NCBI GenBank assembly: GCA_910579155.1
Contig: CAJTTS010000115.1
Coordinates: forward strand, 1 to 9,426
Direction of reading: 5' to 3'
Length of the DNA: 9,426 nucleotides
From: an uncultured Oscillospiraceae bacterium
GTDB taxonomy: Bacteria > Bacillota_A > Clostridia > Oscillospirales > Oscillospiraceae
Shown: positions 1 through 5,001 of the stretch, in pieces
Position numbering within the stretch: position 1 is the first letter of the stretch
Layout: each line of letters opens with the position of its first letter
The notes under the pieces: model-generated
The model's database searches: none
Told to the model about the DNA's origin: nothing
The model's input: the letters and a program-made list of their open reading frames with translations, nothing else
Made by a program: the position numbers and the translations under genes

Positions 1-1138
1 TCAGGCCGAAGGCCTCCAGGGTGACCTTCAGCTCCACCCCCGCCTGACGGTTGATATTGACAAACTGGTTGTGGTCCAGCTTGATAATATTGCCATTCTG
101 CCCGGCCACCAGGTCGGCGATGCGCAGCAGCTCGCCGGGCCGGTCGGGCAATTGCACCGAGAACGTGAAAATCCGCCCGCGGTTGATAAGGCCGTGCTGC
201 ACCAAAGAAGAGATGGTGATTACGTCCATGTTGCCGCCGGACAAGACGGAAACCACGTTCTGCCCCTGGCAGTCCAGGTGTTTCAGGGCCGCGATGGTGA
301 GCAAGCCCGCGTTCTCCACCACCATTTTGTGCTTTTCCATTACGTCCAGGAAGGCGTCCACCAACTCGTCGTCGTCGATGGTGATGACGCCGTCCAGGTT
401 CTTCTGGATGTAGGGAAACACCTGGTCGCCGGGGGTTTTGACCGCCACACCGTCGGCAATGGTGCTGATGGGGTCCACGGTGGCCACATGGCCCGCCTCC
501 AGGCTGGCCTTCATGGACGCCGCCCCGGAGGGCTCCACGCCGATGACCCGCACGGAGGGGTTGAGCAGCTTGGCCAGGGTGGACACCCCCGCCGCCAGCC
601 CGCCGCCGCCCACAGGGACCAGGATCACGTCCACGTCGGGCAGGTCCTTGAAGATTTCGTAGGCGATGGTACCCTGGCCGGTGGAAACGGTCAGGTCGTT
701 GAAGGGGTGGACGTAGGTCAGCCCCTCCTCCTGGCTGAGCCGGGCGGCCAGCGCCGCCGCGTCGTCGAAGGTCTCGCCGTGGAGCACCACCTTCGCCCCG
801 TAATCCTTGGTATTGTTCACCTTCACCAGAGGGGTGGTGGTGGGCATGACGATGGTGGCCGCCACCCCCGCCGCCTGGGCGGCGTAGGCCACGCCTTGGG
901 CGTGGTTGCCCGCAGAGGCAGTGACCAGGCCCCTGGCCTTCTCCTCGCCGGTGAGGGTGGAACATTTGAAATAAGCGCCCCGAATTTTATACGCCCCCGT
1001 GACCTGCATGTTCTCCGGCTTGATGTAAACGTGATTGCCGGTGGTCTTGGTGAAAAAGGGGCTGTATATCAGGTCGGTGCGGTGGAGCACGCCGTCCAGA
1101 ACCTTACGGGCGGCCCGGAAATCGTCTAGTGTCATCAT
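1..1138 (-). CDS. ilvA: Threonine ammonia-lyase with ACT domain (3' end outside window)
   Basis: This PLP enzyme deaminates L-threonine (and usually serine) to 2-oxobutanoate and ammonia in the cytoplasm. About 379 residues are visible; the family is about 400 long, so some 25 C-terminal residues lie beyond base 1. The PLP lysine is K51 in a TGAYKIRGA motif. The phosphate-binding loop VPVGGGGLAAG spans 174-184, and the family signature SGGNMD comes before the regulatory part. An ACT domain starts near residue 320 (FSVQLPDRPGELL). This length and single ACT domain fit the catabolic TdcB-like or short IlvA group rather than the roughly 510-residue biosynthetic IlvA with two ACT-like domains. 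The start is the first of two adjacent ATGs; GGGAG lies 8 nt upstream of it. No isoleucine genes adjoin it, so a catabolic or an anabolic role cannot be decided. The symbol could equally be tdcB. Confidence 0.95.
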   Translation of the reverse strand, partial: MMTLDDFRAARKVLDGVLHRTDLIYSPFFTKTTGNHVYIKPENMQVTGAYKIRGAYFKCSTLTGEEKARGLVTASAGNHAQGVAYAAQAAGVAATIVMPTTTPLVKVNNTKDYGAKVVLHGETFDDAAALAARLSQEEGLTYVHPFNDLTVSTGQGTIAYEIFKDLPDVDVILVPVGGGGLAAGVSTLAKLLNPSVRVIGVEPSGAASMKASLEAGHVATVDPISTIADGVAVKTPGDQVFPYIQKNLDGVITIDDDELVDAFLDVMEKHKMVVENAGLLTIAALKHLDCQGQNVVSVLSGGNMDVITISSLVQHGLINRGRIFTFSVQLPDRPGELLRIADLVAGQNGNIIKLDHNQFVNINRQAGVELKVTLEAFGL

Positions 1139-1175
1139 GGAAAGGACTCCCTTGTTTTGATTGAAACAGCACTTT

Positions 1176-1204
1176 ATTGTACATGAAGAAATTGTTAAAG
1201 TCAA
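1176..1204 (-). promoter_or_regulatory. Sigma-A type promoter for threonine ammonia-lyase
   Basis: Read on the minus strand there is a TTGACT -35 box (1199-1204), a 17-bp spacer and a TACAAT -10 box (1176-1181). It lies about 40 bp upstream of the ATG at 1138. Each box has one mismatch to consensus and the spacing is optimal. It stands back to back with the promoter at 1225-1254; the two -35 boxes are 20 bp apart. Confidence 0.8.
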
Positions 1205-1224
1205 CCGGTCCTCCCCCCTTCTTC

Positions 1225-1254
1225 TTGACAGGAACCTTGTCCGGGGAGTAAAAT
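1225..1254 (+). promoter_or_regulatory. Sigma-A type promoter for the xpaC-telA operon
   Basis: A perfect TTGACA -35 box (1225-1230), an 18-bp spacer and a TAAAAT -10 box (1249-1254). Transcription would start near 1261, leaving an untranslated leader of only about 25 nt. No other convincing promoter is seen before the terminator at 4731-4759, so the five genes probably form one transcript. Confidence 0.82.
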
Positions 1255-1270
1255 AGAAGCCAGAATCCGG

Positions 1271-1278
1271 AAAGGGGG
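1271..1278 (+). promoter_or_regulatory. Ribosome binding site that sets the TTG start of xpaC
   Basis: AAAGGGGG lies 8 nt upstream of the TTG at 1287. No ATG or GTG in this frame is as well placed, so TTG is taken as the start. Confidence 0.65.
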
Positions 1279-1286
1279 CAACCGCC

Positions 1287-1982
1287 TTGTCTTATGTGAA
1301 AAAACGCAGCGTCCTGCCCGTCTACCTCATCGGGGCCACTTGGCTGTTATGGGCGCTGTTCGCCCCCCTGTACCGCCCCACCCACTATATTATGGCGGCG
1401 CTGGCCTCCCTGGTGGCCTACTACGTGGGCAAGATCATCTTCCCCGACAAGGGATACGAGGTCCGGCAACCCACCCAGGCCACGCCCAAAGCAGAACCGC
1501 AGCCCGCCCCCAGGCAGGAGGCGAAACCCAAATCCACCGGCAACCCTGAAATCGACGCGCTGCTGGTGGAGCGCAACCGGGCCATCTCTGAGATGCGCAG
1601 GCTCAACGACTCCATCAAGGACGAGAAAATCTCCGCCCAGATCTCCCAGATGGAGGCCACCACCGGCAAGATCATCGACACCGTGGTGGAAAAGCCGTCC
1701 AAGCTGCCCCAGATCCGCAAGTTTATGAACTACTACCTGCCCACCACGCTGAAGTTGCTCAACGCCTACGACCGGATGGACGCCGCCGGGGTGTCCGGAG
1801 CCAACATTGACGGCGCCAAGGGCAAGATCGAGGATATGCTGGACACCATTTGCACCGCCTTCACCCGCCAGTTGGACGATTTGTACGGCGAGGAGGCCAT
1901 GGACGTGTCCGCTGAGATCAAGGTCATGGAGCAGATGCTGGCCCAGGAAGGCCTGGGCGGAATGACCCTGGGCGGGTCGTGA
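1287..1982 (+). CDS. xpaC: XpaC-family membrane protein (5-bromo-4-chloroindolyl phosphate hydrolysis family)
   Basis: A 231-residue inner-membrane protein. Two helices (about 12-28 and 33-51) form a hairpin. A Pro/Ala/Gln/Lys-rich linker follows (62-82), then a mostly alpha-helical soluble domain (about 85-225) with the XpaC-type core RKFMNYYLPTTLKLLNAYD (144-162) and an amphipathic segment near 206-223. The family name comes from a Bacillus phenotype of X-phosphate hydrolysis; no phosphatase motif is visible, and the true activity of the family is not settled. The start is TTG with a good ribosome binding site. The gene opens the operon and is followed after 9 nt by a small membrane protein and then telA. 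In B. subtilis xpaC directly precedes the telA homologue yaaN, which supports the call. The soluble domain probably faces the cytoplasm, where it could contact TelA; that is inference. Confidence 0.88.
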   Translation: MSYVKKRSVLPVYLIGATWLLWALFAPLYRPTHYIMAALASLVAYYVGKIIFPDKGYEVRQPTQATPKAEPQPAPRQEAKPKSTGNPEIDALLVERNRAISEMRRLNDSIKDEKISAQISQMEATTGKIIDTVVEKPSKLPQIRKFMNYYLPTTLKLLNAYDRMDAAGVSGANIDGAKGKIEDMLDTICTAFTRQLDDLYGEEAMDVSAEIKVMEQMLAQEGLGGMTLGGS

Positions 1983-1991
1983 GGAGGGTCC

Positions 1992-2288
1992 ATGAACAAA
2001 AAACCGATCCTCAAAAATGGCTACCGGGTTCTGGCCATTGTATGGACCCTGGCCGCCGCCGCCATGGCGGTGGCGTTCGTACGGCGGCTGGCGGAGTTTA
2101 ACCTGTTTTTGCTGCTGATGACAGCGCTGAGCACCATCATCGCCGCCGGCTTCTGGAAAACCTACCACAGGACCCCGGAGGCGGTCTCTCCGGTTGACCC
2201 TTTTGACGCCCCACCCAAATTCGCCGATAATCCGGTGTTGTTTGACGATGACCCAAATCAAGATTCGGAGGAGAAAAACCATGAGTGA
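1992..2288 (+). CDS. Small two-helix membrane protein of unknown function
   Basis: A 98-residue protein that I do not recognise as a named family. Two hydrophobic helices (about 12-29 and 36-54) are joined by a short loop containing RRLAEF. A roughly 44-residue soluble tail follows, rich in Pro, Asp and Glu and strongly acidic at its end. The ATG at 1992 has AGGAGG only 4 nt upstream, overlapping the xpaC stop codon, so translation is probably coupled to xpaC. Its last codons overlap the start of telA by 8 nt (the ATG at 2281 precedes the TGA at 2286-2288), another sign of coupled translation. Its place between xpaC and telA, which are direct neighbours in B. subtilis, suggests an accessory membrane subunit of the same system. 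Codon choice resembles its neighbours, and the TM pattern and tight packing argue for a real gene. Confidence 0.8.
   Translation: MNKKPILKNGYRVLAIVWTLAAAAMAVAFVRRLAEFNLFLLLMTALSTIIAAGFWKTYHRTPEAVSPVDPFDAPPKFADNPVLFDDDPNQDSEEKNHE
2267..2273 (+). promoter_or_regulatory. Ribosome binding site that sets the telA start
   Basis: GGAGGAG lies 7 nt upstream of the ATG at 2281. It selects that ATG over the in-frame upstream ATG at 2194, which lies deep inside the preceding gene and has no comparable site. Confidence 0.8.
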
Positions 2289-3504
2289 TGAACTGAACAC
2301 AATGCCCGAGCTGACCCTGGACCCCACCGGCGCCGCCGCTGCGGCTCAGGCCGCCCAGGCGGCGGAGGCCGCTGTCCCCAAAGCCCCGGAGGCCCCGTCC
2401 CTGACCCTGGAAAACACCATCAGCCCCGACGACGCCGCCGCGGTCCAGGCCGCACGGGACGCCCAGGCCATCCAGTTGGACGAGAGCCAGCTCTCCGAGG
2501 CGGAGCGGAAGGTCGTCAACGACTTCGCCCAGAAGATCGACATCACCGACTCCACCCAGGTGCTCCAATACGGCGCCGCCGCCCAGAAAAACATTGCCGG
2601 CTTTTCCGAGAACGCGCTGAACAACGTGCGCACCAAGGACCTGGGCGAGGTAGGCGAGGCGCTGTCCTCCCTGGTGGTGGAACTGAAAACCTTTGGTCAG
2701 CCGGAAAAGAAGGGCATCGCCGGATTCTTCCAGAAAAAGAAAAACGAGCTCACCGCCATGAAAGCCAGCTATGACAAGGCGGAGGTCAATGTGGACAAGA
2801 TCGCCTCCATTCTGGAGGGCCACCAGGTCACGCTGATGAAGGACATCGCCATGCTGGACCAGATGTATGAGCTGAACACCAAGTATTACAAGGAGCTCAC
2901 CATGTATATCCTGGCGGGCAAGAAGGCGCTGATGAAGGCCCGGAACGAGGATTTGGAGACGCTGCGCAAAAAGGCCGCCGAGAGCGGCTCCCAGGAGGAC
3001 GCCCAGAAGTACAATGATTTTGCCAATCTCTGCAACCGGTTTGAGAAGAAGCTCCACGACCTGGAGCTGACCCGGATGATCTCCATCCAGATGGGCCCCC
3101 AGACCCGCATGATCCAGAACAACGACACGCTGATGCTGGAGAAAATCCAGTCCTCCCTGGTGAACACCATCCCCCTGTGGAAAAGCCAGATGGTGCTGGC
3201 TCTGGGGTTGGAGCACTCCCGCCAGGCCACCGCCGCCCAGGCCGCCGTCACCAATATGACCAACGACCTGCTGAAGAAAAACGCCGAGATGCTCAAGATG
3301 GGCACCATCGAGACCGCCAAGGAGGCGGAGCGGTCCATTGTGGACATCGAGACCCTCCAGCACACCAACCAGCAGCTCATCTCCACCCTGGACGAGGTGA
3401 TGCAGATCCAGAAGGACGGCGCCCAGAAGCGCAAGGAGGCCGAGCTGGAGCTGGGCCGCATCGAGGGCGAGCTGAAGCAGAAGCTGCTTGAACTGAGGGG
3501 TTAA
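2281..3504 (+). CDS. telA: TelA-family toxic anion resistance protein (KlaA/YaaN/YceH type)
   Basis: A 407-residue, soluble, almost wholly alpha-helical protein of the TelA family (Pfam PF05816), known from tellurite-resistance loci and Firmicutes stress operons; the mechanism is unknown. The N-terminal 55 residues are low-complexity (Ala, Gln, Pro) and probably disordered. The rest carries family hallmarks: a PQTRMIQNND segment at 273-282, NTIPLWKSQM at 295-304, and a long Glu/Lys-rich C-terminal coiled coil ending at the stop. Length is normal for the family. There is no signal peptide or membrane helix, so it should act in the cytoplasm, perhaps at the membrane with the XpaC-like partner. 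It overlaps the upstream gene by 8 nt, and the TPM gene follows after 3 nt, so the three are almost certainly co-translated. A direct role against tellurite is not shown here; a wider envelope-stress role is equally possible. Confidence 0.93.
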   Translation: MSDELNTMPELTLDPTGAAAAAQAAQAAEAAVPKAPEAPSLTLENTISPDDAAAVQAARDAQAIQLDESQLSEAERKVVNDFAQKIDITDSTQVLQYGAAAQKNIAGFSENALNNVRTKDLGEVGEALSSLVVELKTFGQPEKKGIAGFFQKKKNELTAMKASYDKAEVNVDKIASILEGHQVTLMKDIAMLDQMYELNTKYYKELTMYILAGKKALMKARNEDLETLRKKAAESGSQEDAQKYNDFANLCNRFEKKLHDLELTRMISIQMGPQTRMIQNNDTLMLEKIQSSLVNTIPLWKSQMVLALGLEHSRQATAAQAAVTNMTNDLLKKNAEMLKMGTIETAKEAERSIVDIETLQHTNQQLISTLDEVMQIQKDGAQKRKEAELELGRIEGELKQKLLELRG

Positions 3505-3507
3505 GCA

Positions 3508-4116
3508 ATGAGATCAATCCTGATGCTTGGCATCCTGGCGATCCTGGCTGTCACAATCCTGGCCGTTGTGGGTAACCGGGGGACCGGCGTATTTAAAAAG
3601 CAAGGCGTGGCCTGGGGGCTTACCCTGTTGATGGTCTTTGCCGCCGTCGGAATCGGCTACGCCAAGGCCCCGGCCAATAACCACCCCGCGCCCGAGCCAG
3701 ATTTGCCCGGCGCCCCTAACGGGGCCGCCTCCTTCGTGTGGGACGACGCCGGTGTGCTGTCCAGCGAGACCGTGCGGACGCTGGACCAGCGCAACGAGCG
3801 GCTGTGGAAGCAGTACGGCGTATCCATCGGCGTGGTCACCTGCAACTACGGCAGGGACGACCTGGACCAATACGCCATGAAGCGGGCCGAGGAGATGGGC
3901 CTGGGCGGCTATGACATGATCGTGGCACTGGATATCAGCGGCGACAACTATTGGTTGATCCAGGGCAGCGACATCAGCGGGGCGTTTACCGACCAGGACT
4001 GCTCCGACTATGCCTATGAGTATATGGAATACGATTTCGCACGCGGCTTTTACGGCGACGGCCTGCTCAGCCTCACCGAGGCGCTGGAGTCATGGTATGA
4101 AGACTATTTTGATTGA
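3508..4116 (+). CDS. Membrane-anchored TPM-domain protein lacking the usual C-terminal helix and tail
   Basis: A 202-residue protein. Two helices (about 4-21 and 34-51) flank a short basic loop (GNRGTGVFKKQG), so by the positive-inside rule the C-terminal domain lies outside the membrane. After a Pro-rich linker (54-70), residues about 76-198 form a TPM domain (PF04536, as in YgcG and Psb32). It shows a VWDDAGVLSSET opening (77-88), a GVVTCNYG strand (108-115), and a DMIVALDIS strand (136-144) followed by the short acidic helices typical of the fold. TPM proteins have been linked to phosphatase activity and membrane-protein repair, but a role here is not known. The start has AGGGG 7 nt upstream, and telA ends 3 nt before it. 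YgcG-like proteins usually continue after the TPM domain into a transmembrane helix and a Gly-rich tail. Here the frame stops at TGA 4114-4116, and those parts are encoded by the next gene in the same frame. Confidence 0.85.
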   Translation: MRSILMLGILAILAVTILAVVGNRGTGVFKKQGVAWGLTLLMVFAAVGIGYAKAPANNHPAPEPDLPGAPNGAASFVWDDAGVLSSETVRTLDQRNERLWKQYGVSIGVVTCNYGRDDLDQYAMKRAEEMGLGGYDMIVALDISGDNYWLIQGSDISGAFTDQDCSDYAYEYMEYDFARGFYGDGLLSLTEALESWYEDYFD

Positions 4117-4122
4117 CCCGGG

Positions 4123-4130
4123 AAAGGAGG
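4123..4130 (+). promoter_or_regulatory. Strong ribosome binding site between the TPM gene and the Gly-rich gene
   Basis: AAAGGAGG lies 7 nt before the ATG at 4138. It supports independent initiation of the Gly-rich protein. In the reading frame shared with the TPM gene the same bases would encode Lys-Gly-Gly, part of a PGKGGGS linker if the TGA were read through. Confidence 0.8.
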
Positions 4131-4137
4131 CGGCTCC

Positions 4138-4710
4138 ATGGAAGGATTTTCTGATCTGATCGTCATCATCGTGCTTGCGGTGATCCTCCTGCTGGTGATG
4201 GAGGGCTCCCACCGGCGGCGCTACCGCAATGGGTGGTACGGCCCCACCTACGTTTACCGGCCCTTCTATATCTTCCGCCCCCGTCCCCCGCGCCCGCCCA
4301 GGCCGCCCCGCGGCCCTGGGTTCGGTCCCGGTCCAGGCCCCGGCTTTGGACCAGGTCCCGGCATGGGCTTCGGCCCCGGTCCCCGTCCCGGTCCCCGCCC
4401 CAACCCCCGCCCCAACCCCGGCCCCCGGCCCGGCGGTTCCTTCGGCGGCAGCCGCCCCGGCGGAATGTTCGGCGGCGGCAGGCCCTCCGCGGGGCCTCGT
4501 CCCGGCGGCTCCTTTGGTGGGGGACGCTCCTTCGGCGGAGGAGGCCGTTCCGGCGGCTCCTTCGACGGCGGACGCTCCTTTGGTGGCGGCGGCCGTTCCG
4601 GCGGCTCCTTCGGCGGCGGACGCTCCTTTGGTGGCGGCGGCCGTTCCGGCGGCTCCTTCGGCGGCGGACGCTCCTTTGGTGGCGGCGGCCGTGGAGGCGG
4701 TCGCCGCTAA
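4138..4710 (+). CDS. Single-helix membrane protein with Pro/Gly/Arg/Phe-rich repetitive tail
   Basis: A 190-residue low-complexity protein with no catalytic domain in view. A short acidic N-terminus (MEGFSDL) leads into one helix (about 7-21), then a basic patch (HRRRYR). This predicts N-outside, C-inside topology with a cytoplasmic tail. Next comes an aromatic stretch (W, Y and F near 33-46), then a Pro/Arg run, a GPGFGPGP-type section (about 59-95), and a Gly/Ser/Phe/Arg section (about 98-190) that ends in four 16-residue repeats of the form GGSFGGGRSFGGGGRS. The composition recalls the Gly-rich C-terminal tails of YgcG/TPM proteins. It is last in the operon, with a strong ribosome binding site 21 nt downstream of the TPM stop codon and in the same frame. 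Function is unknown; scaffold, self-associating tail or partner of the TPM protein are all inferences. The start, the helix and the immediate terminator after the stop codon make it a credible gene. Confidence 0.75.
   Translation: MEGFSDLIVIIVLAVILLLVMEGSHRRRYRNGWYGPTYVYRPFYIFRPRPPRPPRPPRGPGFGPGPGPGFGPGPGMGFGPGPRPGPRPNPRPNPGPRPGGSFGGSRPGGMFGGGRPSAGPRPGGSFGGGRSFGGGGRSGGSFDGGRSFGGGGRSGGSFGGGRSFGGGGRSGGSFGGGRSFGGGGRGGGRR
4504..4695 (+). repeat. Four 48-bp tandem repeats inside the Gly-rich gene
   Basis: Units at 4504-4551, 4552-4599, 4600-4647 and 4648-4695 keep the reading frame (16 codons each). Units 2 and 3 differ by one base, which makes Asp instead of Gly in unit 2. Units 3 and 4 are identical except in the last codon. 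Unit 1 is more diverged at the DNA level but encodes the same peptide as unit 3. The near-identity at synonymous sites points to recent expansion by slippage or recombination. Confidence 0.95.
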
Positions 4711-4730
4711 CACCGCCGGTATATTCTAAA

Positions 4731-4759
4731 GGGGGTGGGCCTCGGCCCGCCCCCTTTTT
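4731..4759 (+). terminator. Rho-independent terminator of the xpaC-telA operon
   Basis: A 10-bp stem (4731-4740 with 4745-4754, one G-T wobble), a CTCG loop and a run of five T. It starts 20 nt after the stop codon of the Gly-rich gene. Confidence 0.93.
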
Positions 4760-4812
4760 GCAACGCTGCCCACAACGGCTCCGCGCTCCCCATTGTCACG
4801 CCGCGCCTGTTT

Positions 4813-4839
4813 GAGACACGCGGCTTCGCGCTTCGTCTC
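4813..4839. other. Imperfect hairpin in the 4760-4927 gene-free stretch
   Basis: GAGAC (4813-4817) can pair with GTCTC (4835-4839) around an inner CGCG/CGCG stem (4819-4822, 4827-4830) with an asymmetric bulge. No long T-run follows, so it is at best a weak or decayed terminator. The rest of the stretch has two A-tracts, near 4869-4876 and 4899-4905. They are about 30 bp apart and so roughly in helical phase; they may bend DNA or act as an UP element for the promoter that follows. I see no gene here. Confidence 0.3.
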
Positions 4840-4927
4840 TGTTTTGTCCAAAATTTACCCCGTCAACCAAAAAAAATCGACATCTTTAGAGAAATTAGAA
4901 AAAAAGCGAGAAATCCTTTTTCAGATA

Positions 4928-4936
4928 TGCTATAAT
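4928..4936 (+). promoter_or_regulatory. Extended -10 promoter for the Na+/phosphate cotransporter gene
   Basis: TGCTATAAT combines a perfect TATAAT (4931-4936) with the TG of an extended -10 box. No good -35 box is found 16-18 bp upstream (4908-4913 reads GAGAAA). The upstream A-tracts may compensate. Expected leader length is about 60 nt. No Pho box is evident by eye. Confidence 0.65.
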
Positions 4937-4969
4937 ATCCATGTATGAATATGTAAAAGTCTGCGAAAT

Positions 4970-4984
4970 GCGGGCCGGACCCGC
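4970..4984 (+). other. Small leader hairpin next to the cotransporter ribosome binding site
   Basis: GCGGG (4970-4974) pairs with CCCGC (4980-4984) around a CCGGA loop, directly before the GGGAAGGAA ribosome binding site (4985-4993). It may keep the site exposed or tune initiation. It is short and could be chance in GC-rich DNA. Confidence 0.35.
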
Positions 4985-5001
4985 GGGAAGGAATTGAACG
5001 C

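Noticed and set aside
1..3. TCA at the left edge read as a TGA stop for threonine ammonia-lyase
   Set aside because: The gene's codons fall at 2-4, 5-7 and so on, so this triplet is out of frame; the gene runs out of the window.
71..1129. Long open frame on the plus strand opposite threonine ammonia-lyase
   Set aside because: Its translation is rich in His, Gly, Val and Gln with no domain logic, typical of the antisense frame of a GC-rich gene. The minus-strand protein is a clear family member.
2194..2280. Upstream ATG giving a longer TelA
   Set aside because: It lies inside the preceding gene with no ribosome binding site, while ATG 2281 has GGAGGAG 7 nt upstream and begins a typical TelA N-terminus.
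2137..3363. Long open frame on the minus strand opposite telA
   Set aside because: Low-complexity Gly/Leu/His antisense shadow; telA on the plus strand has family motifs, a ribosome binding site and an operon context.
4504..4695. Repeat array as a possible CRISPR
   Set aside because: The units are contiguous with no spacers, coding and in frame; they are protein repeats.
4090..4713. Ala/Gly/Thr-rich repeat protein on the minus strand opposite the Gly-rich gene
   Set aside because: The 48-bp repeats give open frames in several readings. The plus frame alone has a strong ribosome binding site, a transmembrane helix and a terminator after its stop.
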